Source: CAZEMR01 sp964513465 (GTDB taxonomy: Bacteria; Bacteroidota; Ignavibacteria; Kapaibacteriales; UBA2268). From it: 64,000 nucleotides of DNA. The stretch is taken from positions 62,001 to 126,000 of the forward strand of contig CAZEMR010000001.1 of assembly GCA_964513465.1 (NCBI GenBank), given 5' to 3'. Both the position numbers and the translations under genes were made by a program. The notes beneath the pieces were generated by a model. The model had not been told where the DNA came from. It did no database searches and worked only from the letters and a program-made list of their open reading frames with translations. This document shows, in pieces, positions 1-8,600 of the stretch (positions are counted from its first letter, which is position 1; every line of letters begins with the position of its first letter).

Positions 1-368
1 AAGATTTGCCACAGCGTCCGCCGATTGTAATGATTAATCCTGAAATCGTAGAATTTTCTGAATACGAAGAAGAAGATCCCGAGGGCTGCCTGAGTGTGCC
101 CGGCATTTTTGAAAAAGTCAGCAGGCCGGAGGCAATCAAAGTGAAATATTTTGATCGCAATATGAATGAAGTCGTCGAGAATGTGAGCGGATTCCTCGCC
201 AGGGTAATGCAACACGAGATCGACCATCTGAATGGAATTCTTTTCTACGAAAAAGTGACCCCTCTGCGCAGAACGCTTTTGAAAAGCAAGCTGAAAAAAA
301 TTAAGCGGGGAGATATTGAAGCGGACTACCCCATGGTTAACGCAGACAATACGAGCTATACACCATAA
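1..368 (+). CDS. def: Peptide deformylase, C-terminal part (5' end outside the window)
   Basis: This enzyme removes the N-terminal formyl group from new proteins using a metal ion (Fe2+ or Zn2+). The window begins inside the gene; about 122 of the usual 160-200 residues remain. Two diagnostic motifs are visible: EGCLSVPG, whose Cys is a metal ligand, and QHEIDHLNGILF, the HExxH-type motif with two His ligands and the catalytic Glu. The C-terminal tail is rich in Lys and ordinary for the family. A strong hairpin with a T-run follows the stop codon. The reading frame is open to base 3, so the true start lies upstream of the window. Confidence 0.96.
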   Translation, partial: DLPQRPPIVMINPEIVEFSEYEEEDPEGCLSVPGIFEKVSRPEAIKVKYFDRNMNEVVENVSGFLARVMQHEIDHLNGILFYEKVTPLRRTLLKSKLKKIKRGDIEADYPMVNADNTSYTP

Positions 369-373
369 AAATT

Positions 374-411
374 AAGCGGATGAGTCAAATATGGCCCATC
401 CGCTTTTTTTT
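374..411. terminator. Rho-independent terminator, probably bidirectional
   Basis: A 9-bp perfect stem (374-382 with 397-405) with a 14-base loop is followed on the plus strand by a T8 run, which ends the def transcript. The opposite strand also has an A/T-rich flank after the hairpin, so it may also serve the convergent minus-strand gene that ends at 424. Confidence 0.85.
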
Positions 412-423
412 GGAAAATATATA

Positions 424-1794
424 TTATTTCTGAATAATTATCTTCCGGGTGGAAATCATTTCGCCGCTCGATATCCTAAGCATATATACTCCCGAATTAA
501 TTTCACCGCCGAGTGGTATCTGCACCACCTGCGCACCTGCGGGCAAATACCGTGACATCGACATCACAGGATTGCCAAGCATATCGCAGATCGCAAATTC
601 AACGCTGCCGCCGATTGGATTATCCCAGCTTATATTAATCTGCGAATTCGCAGGCTGTGGGTATAACGAGTAAATCGCGTCTTTAGCGCCATTATTTTCA
701 TTAACCCCGGCAATCAGATAGTCCGACTGATAGAGGCCATCGCCATAAACCGATGCCAGCACCTGGAATCCGTCATCACTTACTGCCCAGTTAGGAATAG
801 CAACTTTGTTGACAAATCCTTCCGGCATTCCATTATTCGAGGGTTCCCACTGCTTGCCGTATTTGCTGCTGATCCATACGCCGTCCTCGCCGCAGGCCGC
901 CGCCATATACTCCGGATGTTCGGGATGCTGGGCTATGTCATAAACCTGCAGTCCGTATCCGCCGGTGAATTCCCAGGTCATGCCTGCGTCTGTGGTGCGG
1001 TATATGCCTTTGCCGATGCCCTTGCCGCTGGTGGCTATCGAATCCAGTCCGCATATAAATATATCCTGTCCCTCGAGCGAAGGTACGATGCTGAGTACAC
1101 GATAATCCTTGATAGATTCACCGCGTTGCTCCCATGACTGTGTGGCATTAATAAAAGTCCATACGCCGCTGGCATATTTGCCATCAGCGCCGAACAGCAC
1201 TGTTGATCCGCCCTGGTTGTCTTTTGCCAGGCAGCGCGACTGAATCTCGAGTTCTTCGGTCTGGTAGCAATTTTCGAAGCCGTCCTCGGTGAAGACTATG
1301 CCATGAGCGGAATTAACAGCCGATACCAGTAGATGCTCATCATTGCTCATTTCTATCATATCCAGCGCCTGATAGGAATTTTTGCAGCCATACTCATCTG
1401 TTGTCCATGTTTCGCCGCCGTCGTAAGAGCGTGCCATGTAGCCCTTCATAAGCTCGGCGACAGATGCGTACATTGTATTCGGATTGAGAGAGCTTTTGAA
1501 AATTTTCTGAACGGAATAGCCGACCAGTCGGTAGTCGTCAAAGCTCTGGCCGCGATTGGTACTAATCAGATATCCATTGCCCGCGCTGGGGAAAATCGAA
1601 GCATCGTCGATTATGGTTTCAACTGCGTCGGAGGCTACTATCAGCAGATCGGGACTGACCGCATCCACATAAATATCATTGATATAAGGATTAGTGCCGC
1701 CGATTTTCTGCCAATTCTGAGCAATCGCAGTCGTAGTGAAAACCGCCACAGTAAATACGATAAAAATCATAAGCTTGGTAAGGTTTTTCGTCAT
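424..1794 (-). CDS. Exported BNR-repeat protein with T9SS type A sorting domain
   Basis: 456 residues. An N-terminal Sec signal peptide (hydrophobic residues about 8-24, likely cleavage after AIA) leads into a body with several Asp-box/BNR-like motifs of the form S/TxDxGxxW: STNRGQSF, SYDGGETW, TTDAGMTW and SSKYGKQW. These suggest a sortilin/BNR-type beta-propeller. The last 80-85 residues start with YSLYPQPANSQINI and contain GNPVM and SGVYMLRI, the pattern of the T9SS type A C-terminal domain. The protein should therefore cross the outer membrane and be attached to the surface or released. Its ligand or enzymatic activity is not evident. It is transcribed away from the AlbA_2 gene across a 189-base divergent spacer. 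Confidence 0.85.
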   Translation of the reverse strand: MTKNLTKLMIFIVFTVAVFTTTAIAQNWQKIGGTNPYINDIYVDAVSPDLLIVASDAVETIIDDASIFPSAGNGYLISTNRGQSFDDYRLVGYSVQKIFKSSLNPNTMYASVAELMKGYMARSYDGGETWTTDEYGCKNSYQALDMIEMSNDEHLLVSAVNSAHGIVFTEDGFENCYQTEELEIQSRCLAKDNQGGSTVLFGADGKYASGVWTFINATQSWEQRGESIKDYRVLSIVPSLEGQDIFICGLDSIATSGKGIGKGIYRTTDAGMTWEFTGGYGLQVYDIAQHPEHPEYMAAACGEDGVWISSKYGKQWEPSNNGMPEGFVNKVAIPNWAVSDDGFQVLASVYGDGLYQSDYLIAGVNENNGAKDAIYSLYPQPANSQINISWDNPIGGSVEFAICDMLGNPVMSMSRYLPAGAQVVQIPLGGEINSGVYMLRISSGEMISTRKIIIQK

Positions 1795-1983
1795 TGGGAG
1801 TTCCAGAAATTATATTTAACAAAATGATTGATTTTCAGAATTTTGAATCAATAATATGAAATTATATGAATTATTCCTAAGAAAAAAGTATGCCGGAAAA
1901 TAAACTGAAAATTAATTTGTTACATTCGGGATAATGTATAAATTAGTATAAAATTATATCATAAATCTCCCGCTTGCACTACG

Positions 1984-2634
1984 ATGAACGCCCGAGAAAT
2001 TCTTGATCTGATCGACGAAGGGGAATCCACCACCCTCGAATTCAAGCGCAAAGTCCGCAATCCCGAAAAGCTCGCACGCGAGATTTCCGCATTTGCAAAT
2101 ACCCGCGGAGGATTCATCCTTGTCGGGGTGGACGACAACGGCACAATCTACGGCGTTCGCAGCGAGAAATCCGAGATCGACATCATCGAACTCGCCGCAG
2201 GATTCTTTCTCGATCCTCCAGTCGAGCCGGAAATCGATATGGTTAACGTGAAGAGCAGGGAAGTAGTGGTTGTTTATATACCTCAGAGCGAGACCAAACC
2301 GCATGTGGTGCTCCACGAGGACAAGCAGACCGGCAAGCAATTCCGCCGCGCTTACGTAAGGGTGGGCGAAAAATCCGTCGTGGCCAGCCGAAATATGGCC
2401 AATCTGATGACCTACCAGAACGACGACGCCGAACCGCTCGAGATAAGCATCGGCGACCGCGAGAAGCGGCTGTTCGCATACCTCGGCCACCGCGAGCGCG
2501 CCACCGCCAAGGATTTCTCCCGACTGGTGAATATATCCCAGCGTCGCGCCGAGCGCATACTAATCAAACTCGTCCGCGCGGGAGTCCTCCAGATACACAC
2601 CGACCAGACCTACGACTATTTCACATTGGTATAA
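1984..2634 (+). CDS. AlbA_2/Schlafen-type domain protein with winged-helix tail
   Basis: 216 residues. The first ~130 match the AlbA_2 (divergent AAA_4, Schlafen-like) fold: ESTTLEFKRK near the N-terminus, then EISAFANTRGGFILVGVDDNGTIYGV, the nucleotide-associated core. Residues about 155-216 (DREKRLFAYLGHRERATAKD..., ISQRRAERILIKLVRAG) look like a winged helix-turn-helix. Such proteins are usually annotated as putative transcriptional regulators or RNA/DNA-associated ATP-binding proteins, but biochemical roles are poorly defined. This is a solo gene on the plus strand among minus-strand exported-protein genes, and its stop is 2 bases from the stop of the convergent neighbour. It is more GC-rich than the AT-rich genes downstream. 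Confidence 0.8.
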   Translation: MNAREILDLIDEGESTTLEFKRKVRNPEKLAREISAFANTRGGFILVGVDDNGTIYGVRSEKSEIDIIELAAGFFLDPPVEPEIDMVNVKSREVVVVYIPQSETKPHVVLHEDKQTGKQFRRAYVRVGEKSVVASRNMANLMTYQNDDAEPLEISIGDREKRLFAYLGHRERATAKDFSRLVNISQRRAERILIKLVRAGVLQIHTDQTYDYFTLV

Positions 2635-2636
2635 AC

Positions 2637-4064
2637 TCAGCGGGCGATCAGGAAACTGCCATTACTTATTTGGCCAGACGAATAAATATTATAAAAATAT
2701 ACACCCTGAGTCAAATCAGAAATGTTAATTCTGCAAAATGAGTTGCTGTTTTCTGCTTTTCTCCGGATCACAGTTTGTCCGAGATGATTTTTTATAATTA
2801 TTTCCGCAGGCATATTATTTTCTGTGTGAATATTTATATAATCCTGCGCTGGGTTGGGAAATGCCGGAGATTGTTTCGCGGTTTCAGGATCGACACCGAG
2901 GAAATTTCCGATCTCAGCAACATAAATATCCCAATCCGTACTGCCGGCAACAAGCAATGTTTCGTCGTCGAGTACGCGGATCTGGTCAAGTCTGTTAACC
3001 TTACCTTCGGAATAATTCCATCGCATTGAGTTAACAACGTTCAGATTTTCATCGATTATGTAAATCACGAAATCGGAGTCGTAATCCCCTTTATCAATTT
3101 TCCCGCAAAGCACAGCGCCATTGCGCCATGGCTGCATATCCGTGATGAAGAGGCTGAGTATGTCGATATTTACTTCTTTCTGCAAATTACCATCCTGATC
3201 AATTTTTCTAAGGAATATCTTTCTTCCATCCGGATAAGAACACGAACCATTTACCAAAATCGAAGAATCCTCTAGCACAATAGAACCAGTTATCCATTGA
3301 ACAGCTTTTCTATCATCAAAAATATATGGTTCGCGAATATAAACCCATTCGGTATTGAAATCAGAGTCACATTTCAAAAGAAAAGGCTCATACGAGACCA
3401 AAAAAGGCTTAATTAATAAACCGCCGGATATATATAGAGAGTTACGGTGGGCGTCAATATCTCTGACTTCAATAGCGTATTGAGGATCATCTATGGTTTC
3501 AATTGCTTTTTCTAAAATAAGGTTACCATATAGATCGAATTTTTTCATGAAAATATTGGATGGAAATGAATGTTGCTGAGCCGCATGATATATTAAATTA
3601 TTATTGATGTCAATTCTGCCGGGATAATAAATGCCTTCCTGCTCTGTGCTGTCGTTAATTCTATCCAATTTTAAATTGCTGTTATCAGCGTTGATTAAAT
3701 TAAGATGGAAAACCTGATAATAATCCTCATACCAGATTCCTGTATATAGGCTTGATAAAAATGTGCTTCCGTCCCTTTCAAAAAATTTATATGGGAATAT
3801 TGGGTGCTCCGTGATTTGGTATTCCTGATTCCATAAAAAATCCCCTTGATTATTTAGTTTAAGTACACGTGTATAATACCATCCCATCACAGAATCATAT
3901 TCCAAAATTTGTGATGAAAGATATATATTGCTGTTTCGATGAATATCAGTGATTACTGGAGCTTCGCCTTCTGGCACCGGGATTACTGTTTCCCATTGAA
4001 AATCCGAAGAGTATAATTCCGAAGAAAATAATATTATAAATATCAATAAAAATTTTCGATTCAT
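2637..4064 (-). CDS. Exported protein of unknown function with T9SS sorting domain
   Basis: 475 residues, starting with a signal peptide (MNRKFLLIFIILFSSELYSS). GAGGAG lies just before the ATG and supports this start. The body is beta-rich and repetitive, with recurring phrases such as LKLNNQGDFLWNQEY, KKFDLYGNLILEKA and RKIDQDGNLQKEV. This resembles the repeated blades of PQQ/SBBP-like propellers found in T9SS cargo. The C-terminus (SPAFPNPAQDYINI, GQTVIRRK, LTQGVYFYNI) is a T9SS type A sorting domain. No catalytic motif is recognisable. Base composition falls through this gene towards the AT-rich block upstream of it. Confidence 0.82.
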   Translation of the reverse strand: MNRKFLLIFIILFSSELYSSDFQWETVIPVPEGEAPVITDIHRNSNIYLSSQILEYDSVMGWYYTRVLKLNNQGDFLWNQEYQITEHPIFPYKFFERDGSTFLSSLYTGIWYEDYYQVFHLNLINADNSNLKLDRINDSTEQEGIYYPGRIDINNNLIYHAAQQHSFPSNIFMKKFDLYGNLILEKAIETIDDPQYAIEVRDIDAHRNSLYISGGLLIKPFLVSYEPFLLKCDSDFNTEWVYIREPYIFDDRKAVQWITGSIVLEDSSILVNGSCSYPDGRKIFLRKIDQDGNLQKEVNIDILSLFITDMQPWRNGAVLCGKIDKGDYDSDFVIYIIDENLNVVNSMRWNYSEGKVNRLDQIRVLDDETLLVAGSTDWDIYVAEIGNFLGVDPETAKQSPAFPNPAQDYINIHTENNMPAEIIIKNHLGQTVIRRKAENSNSFCRINISDLTQGVYFYNIYSSGQISNGSFLIAR

Positions 4065-4082
4065 AAGGCTCCTCGCAAAAAT

Positions 4083-4119
4083 AAAAAATGAAATCCCTGC
4101 ATACGTAAATATGCAGGGA
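4083..4119 (-). terminator. Rho-independent terminator
   Basis: A perfect 10-bp stem (4094-4103 with 4110-4119) with a 6-base loop; on the minus strand it is followed by a long T-rich tract. It sits 9 bases past the stop of the gene ending at 4128 and separates it from the next exported-protein gene. Confidence 0.8.
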
Positions 4120-4127
4120 CAAAAATA

Positions 4128-4655
4128 TTAATGTGAAATAATCAATGGACAGCAAATTGATTTATCTTTCATTTCGATAAAAACCCAATAATTACCTTCT
4201 TTAAAACTTGAAATATCTATGGTAACAATGTCATACTTCAAATCATATGAGGAAATCACAGTTTTGCTTCCAATAATATTAGCAATAAAAATACAGCTTA
4301 TATCTTTTGGTTCAACGATTTGGCTTAATGGAATATTGACTTCGTTAAAAGCAGGATTTGGGAATAGATTTCTATTAATCAGATATTTTCTGCTATCGTT
4401 ATTCCGTATAATTTCAGTCCATTTTTTACCATAATTATTACTATATAGAGTTGAACCTTTATAAGTAGTTAAAAAAATTTCTTTGAATTTATTGTTTGTA
4501 CAACTGATAATATTAATTATGTGATCATGATTTGTGATGTATTCAATGCTATTGTCAAATGTTTTTATCCTATATCTTAAACCATTATCTTTTGAGAAAA
4601 TGCAGCTATTTGTTATAAATAAAAACACAAAGATTAAAACAATTAAATGTTTCAT
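4128..4655 (-). CDS. Small exported protein with one BNR-like motif and a T9SS-like tail; possible remnant
   Basis: 175 residues. The start is set by a strong AAGGAGGAG Shine-Dalgarno 6-7 bases before the ATG, rare in this window. A signal peptide (MKHLIVLIFVFLFITNSC, possibly a lipoprotein Cys at 18) is followed by a short region with a single BNR-like motif (YSNNYGKKWTEI). The tail begins LFPNPAFNEVNI and resembles the T9SS sorting domain, although the last strand (NYWVFIEMKDKSICCPLIISH) is atypical. The mature part between signal and tail is only about 90 residues, far shorter than in neighbouring cargo. It may be an internally deleted derivative of a larger BNR protein. It is strikingly AT-rich. 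Function unknown. Confidence 0.65.
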   Translation of the reverse strand: MKHLIVLIFVFLFITNSCIFSKDNGLRYRIKTFDNSIEYITNHDHIINIISCTNNKFKEIFLTTYKGSTLYSNNYGKKWTEIIRNNDSRKYLINRNLFPNPAFNEVNIPLSQIVEPKDISCIFIANIIGSKTVISSYDLKYDIVTIDISSFKEGNYWVFIEMKDKSICCPLIISH

Positions 4656-4673
4656 AGTGCTCCTCCTTCATTT

Positions 4674-5435
4674 CTAATATTCAATACAGAAGTCATGGCA
4701 TTCGGTTGCATCTACATTTTGACCAGGTTCGCATCTGGCAGGGTCTAAAGATAAGCCTGAGCAATTATACCATGCATCAGATTCCATAGTTTCTTCTTGA
4801 TGTATTACGCCAAAATCATCGACACAAAAGGATTCCGTGATTTTGCAGCAATATGGATCTTCAGTACAATTTTTCACTTGTACCAAAATATCAATATCAT
4901 CATATGTGGAATCTATGGGGTCTTGCGTATAGCAATAGCCAACGCACTTAGTTCTATAGCCATATATTTTGAATCTAATGTCGGTTGAATCTTCACAGTC
5001 TGGAAGAGGTTGTCCTTGCTGTTGTAAAAAAGCAATATATTCTTCGAATTTTTTTCGAGTGAGATTTCTAAAAATCTTGATATCAAGTTCCTTCATTCTT
5101 CTCCATAGTACCCATTCGGTATCGACCGTATCTAACCAATTCTTTAAATCAACGCAATTACAATTTTCATATGTGGTCCATTTGTTAAAATACATTTCAA
5201 CGCATCGAGTGCTTGGATTCATACATTGTCGGTAGCAAGTTTGAACGGTGATTGTACAGGTAGGAAATTCAGGTAGTACTACCTCATAAACTTCTTCTCC
5301 CCAAGGTGACCACTGATTGCATTGACAAGTGTCTCCAGTTCCATAGCATGGCGGGGTTTCACAGGGATTCTGGGCTTGCAAAGAGTAGAATCCTACGAAT
5401 AATGCGACAAAAGCACAAAACATTAATTGTTTCAT
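4674..5435 (-). CDS. Cysteine-rich exported protein, unknown function
   Basis: 253 residues from the ATG at 5435, chosen because it immediately precedes a good signal peptide (MKQLMFCAFVALFVGF...LQAQ); the frame stays open upstream to 5549 but would put a poorly formed segment in front of it. The mature part carries about 21 Cys in roughly 230 residues, many paired or closely spaced (CNC, CYRQC, CVGYC, YCC, CHDFC), suggesting a disulfide-rich extracytoplasmic protein. No T9SS sorting domain is visible and no family is recognised. A charged helical segment (about 100-135, WVLWRRMKELDIKIFRNL) divides two Cys-rich halves. It lies 18 bases upstream of the small T9SS-like gene and is probably co-transcribed with it. 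The region is AT-rich compared with its surroundings. Confidence 0.7.
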   Translation of the reverse strand: MKQLMFCAFVALFVGFYSLQAQNPCETPPCYGTGDTCQCNQWSPWGEEVYEVVLPEFPTCTITVQTCYRQCMNPSTRCVEMYFNKWTTYENCNCVDLKNWLDTVDTEWVLWRRMKELDIKIFRNLTRKKFEEYIAFLQQQGQPLPDCEDSTDIRFKIYGYRTKCVGYCYTQDPIDSTYDDIDILVQVKNCTEDPYCCKITESFCVDDFGVIHQEETMESDAWYNCSGLSLDPARCEPGQNVDATECHDFCIEY

Positions 5436-5606
5436 AGCGTGCGTCTTTTGATTTGTGGAAGAAAATGAGTGGGCACGCTGAAAGTAAAAAAAAAAAAAAT
5501 AATATGCAAGAAATATTTTTAAGATAATAAAAATTATATATATATTCATTGAAAGTCAATACTGGCCTTTTCTCGCCCGAATTACTACAGAGTAATATTG
5601 ATAATT

Positions 5607-5640
5607 AAAAAACGCCTCCCGATTTTGGAAACAGGAGGCG
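5607..5640 (-). terminator. Rho-independent terminator after the VWA protein gene
   Basis: A 7-bp GC-rich stem (5613-5619 with 5634-5640) is followed on the minus strand by a T6 run (5607-5612). It lies about 37 bases past the stop of the large VWA gene. Confidence 0.8.
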
Positions 5641-5676
5641 CTGTGTGATTTATATATTTATTTATACTAATAAATA

Positions 5677-8600
5677 CTATTTGCTGATTACAATCCGCTG
5701 GGTTTTCATGTAGGGGCCGGATTCCATTTTCAGCAGATAGACGCCCGAGCCGAGTTCGGCGGTCGGGATTGTCTGCTCGTAGAGTCCGGGCTTGAGGCGC
5801 TCGCTGACGATTGTTCGGACAAGCTGGCCCATCGAATTATAAAGTCCGACTGTGGTCATCGCCTCGAACCCGACGCCGTATTTGATATTTACGGTTTCGC
5901 CGGCGGGATTGGGCGCGGGATCGTAAAGCGCGTATTTAGAGCCGCTTACTGTGATCAGGCGTCCGTCCAGGAAGCAGACCTTGGCTATGTTAATATCTGT
6001 GGCAATGGTCTCTTCGGTGGAGCATTCATTATTTATATAGCGGAACGCAATACTCGATTCCATCGTATTGCCCAGATAAATAAAGAATTTGATATTGAAA
6101 AGTTCCAGATCGAACGGGGTGGGCAGGGTGCCGCTGCCGTTAACCTCGAGCACTCCGTCGTCGATCAGCTGAGGATTGCTCCATGTCCAGTTATTCATAC
6201 TCGATTTCAGGGTTGCCTCTTCGAAGCGCACCATTGTGGGATTGAACACAATCCGCATGGTGATCGATGTGATCGGGTCGTTTGCAATTTTGGGCAGTTT
6301 GCCCAATACGCTGAGTTTATTGCTCTGGCCGGGTTCTGCGTCGATTGTTTTATTTTCGACTGTTAGGTCGATAATTTCGCCGGTACCCCGGAGCTCGAAG
6401 GTAATATCGAATCCGAGATTATTATTCAGCACGAGAGTTGCCTCATAGTCGCGGCGTTCGATCGGGCTGAATCGAATATTAAACGAACGCGTATCGCCGC
6501 CGGCAATAGTCCAGTCCGGATCGATACCTGTAATGGCGAATGCATCGGCATCCGGGCCGCTCAGAGTATATGAATCAATTACCAGATCGGAAGCCGATCC
6601 GTGGTTGGTAATGTCGATCGACTTCGTATCGTCAGAGCAGATCATCAGATTGCCGAAATCGACGGGCGACTCGTATTCAACGCCGAGGGCATCGCATTCA
6701 ACCGATACTTCGGTGTCTACTCTCGGATTCTCCTCCGGGCCGGGAGCGGCGTCGGAAGTGATAATAATATTAGCTGTGCGAAGACCTGCCTGGGCCGGCG
6801 CAAATACAATGTCGAATTCCTCGGAGCTCAAGCTGTCGATAGTCAGCGCGCCGGGCGGATTGCCGTCGGCCCACTGGAATTCGGGGGTTGTTGTTTCGAA
6901 TCTGATTTCGTCGATCGTCAGCTCTGATGAAGTGCTCGGATTCTGGAGTCGCAGTGTGGCAATCGTCGATTCGCCGGTTTTGACAGCATCTCCGCATATA
7001 AATTGCGCGTCGAGCTTGGGCAGATAGCCTACGCCGCGAACAGGAGCGCGCATCGGATCGGGTAGTGCGCTTACTTCGAGCAGCACAGTGTTGGTATTTA
7101 TCTGCTCGGCAACCGGCCTGAATGAAACAGGCACGCGGATAGTGTCGTAAGCTGGTATTTCGCGCGGGAAGTCCGCAAATAATTTAATATCGTTTTCGGG
7201 ATCTTCGAAATATATATTGCTGATATTCACAGGCTGCGAAGTATTATTGTTGACCACCAGGAATGAATCATTGACGGTCTGCACTCTGCGGCGATCCCAA
7301 TCGATAGAAGTGACGTTGATGTCTGCGTTTTCTCCGTAGCCCTTCAGATTGGTTATCTTTTGTTCGCAGGCTTCATTCATTTGATAATCGATATATGCAG
7401 TATGGTCGCCGAAAGCAGTGGGGGTGAAGTGTATCGTCATCTTAAAGCATTCGCCGGGCTGCAGATTAACTGCTCCTTTGGGCTCCCAGTCAAATTCCGC
7501 GGCATTCGTGCCCAGAATTATGGGATCGATTCTGAGGATAGAATAATTCGTATTTTTGAAAATACAGTCAAAAGTCCGGGAGGCGGACATATTGACGCTT
7601 ACGTTTCCGAAATCGATTTCGGAAATCACCTCGCCGCTGCAGATACCATTGCCTGTCAGATTTAGCGTTATTGCCTCGGCGCAGACGCCTTCGATTCGGA
7701 GTTGAGCATTGCGGGTGCCGACATCTTTGGCCATAAAATTAATCTGAATATCAATGCTGCCGCCCGCAGGGATTTGCTTGCCGATCAGATTCTGATCGAG
7801 TGCAAAATCGTCCGGATTGGCTCCGATAAACGAAGTATTAGCAATTTCGGCAGTCAGATCGCCGGTATTAGTCAATATGCCCTGCAGACTGTGATATTCC
7901 GTCTGGCTGATGATGCAGTCTCCGAGATCGCGCGAATTTTCGGTGAACTCAAGCACTGGTGAACCGACTTTGAAAACGGCGTCGCTAATGTCCTCGCTGC
8001 CGGGTGTGCCGCCGTATTTGTTTATGAAAATGTCCTTCATGCCGGCGCTGCTTATTGTATGTGTACCGAAAGATTTTGTGTTTTCGTATGTGCCGCATGT
8101 ATATACATTTCCGTCGCTGTCCATATCTTCGGCTTTGGAGTAATCGTCATAATTTTCGCCGCCGATATAAAGATTCTTCAGAGAAAAATCATCGCCGCTG
8201 TAAACAGCAGTGAATCTCTGGGGATTAGTCCGATCCGGCAGTCCGAAGCCTTTGTGCTGAATTGTGCCGGTATACTGGCCCTGTACATAAATGTCCCCGT
8301 TGCTATAGCGGATTTTTGTGCCGCCTGCTCTGAACCGGGTATACATATCGGTGGCTCCTATCCAGCGAACCGTTGGCGCTGCGCCGGTGGAAGGGTATCT
8401 TGCCACAAAGAAATATGGAACATCGCTTATTGGCAGTGAATGGATCATGCTGCCAAATCTTGCGCCATTATATATCACGCCAGTAATATAGGCATTATTA
8501 TTCGGGTCGACGCAGACTCCGGCAGCGGTGTCAGTACCTGGGCCGCCCGCGGTGAGCGCCCATACGACCGAACCGTCGATATTGTGTTTGGTCAGGAAAA

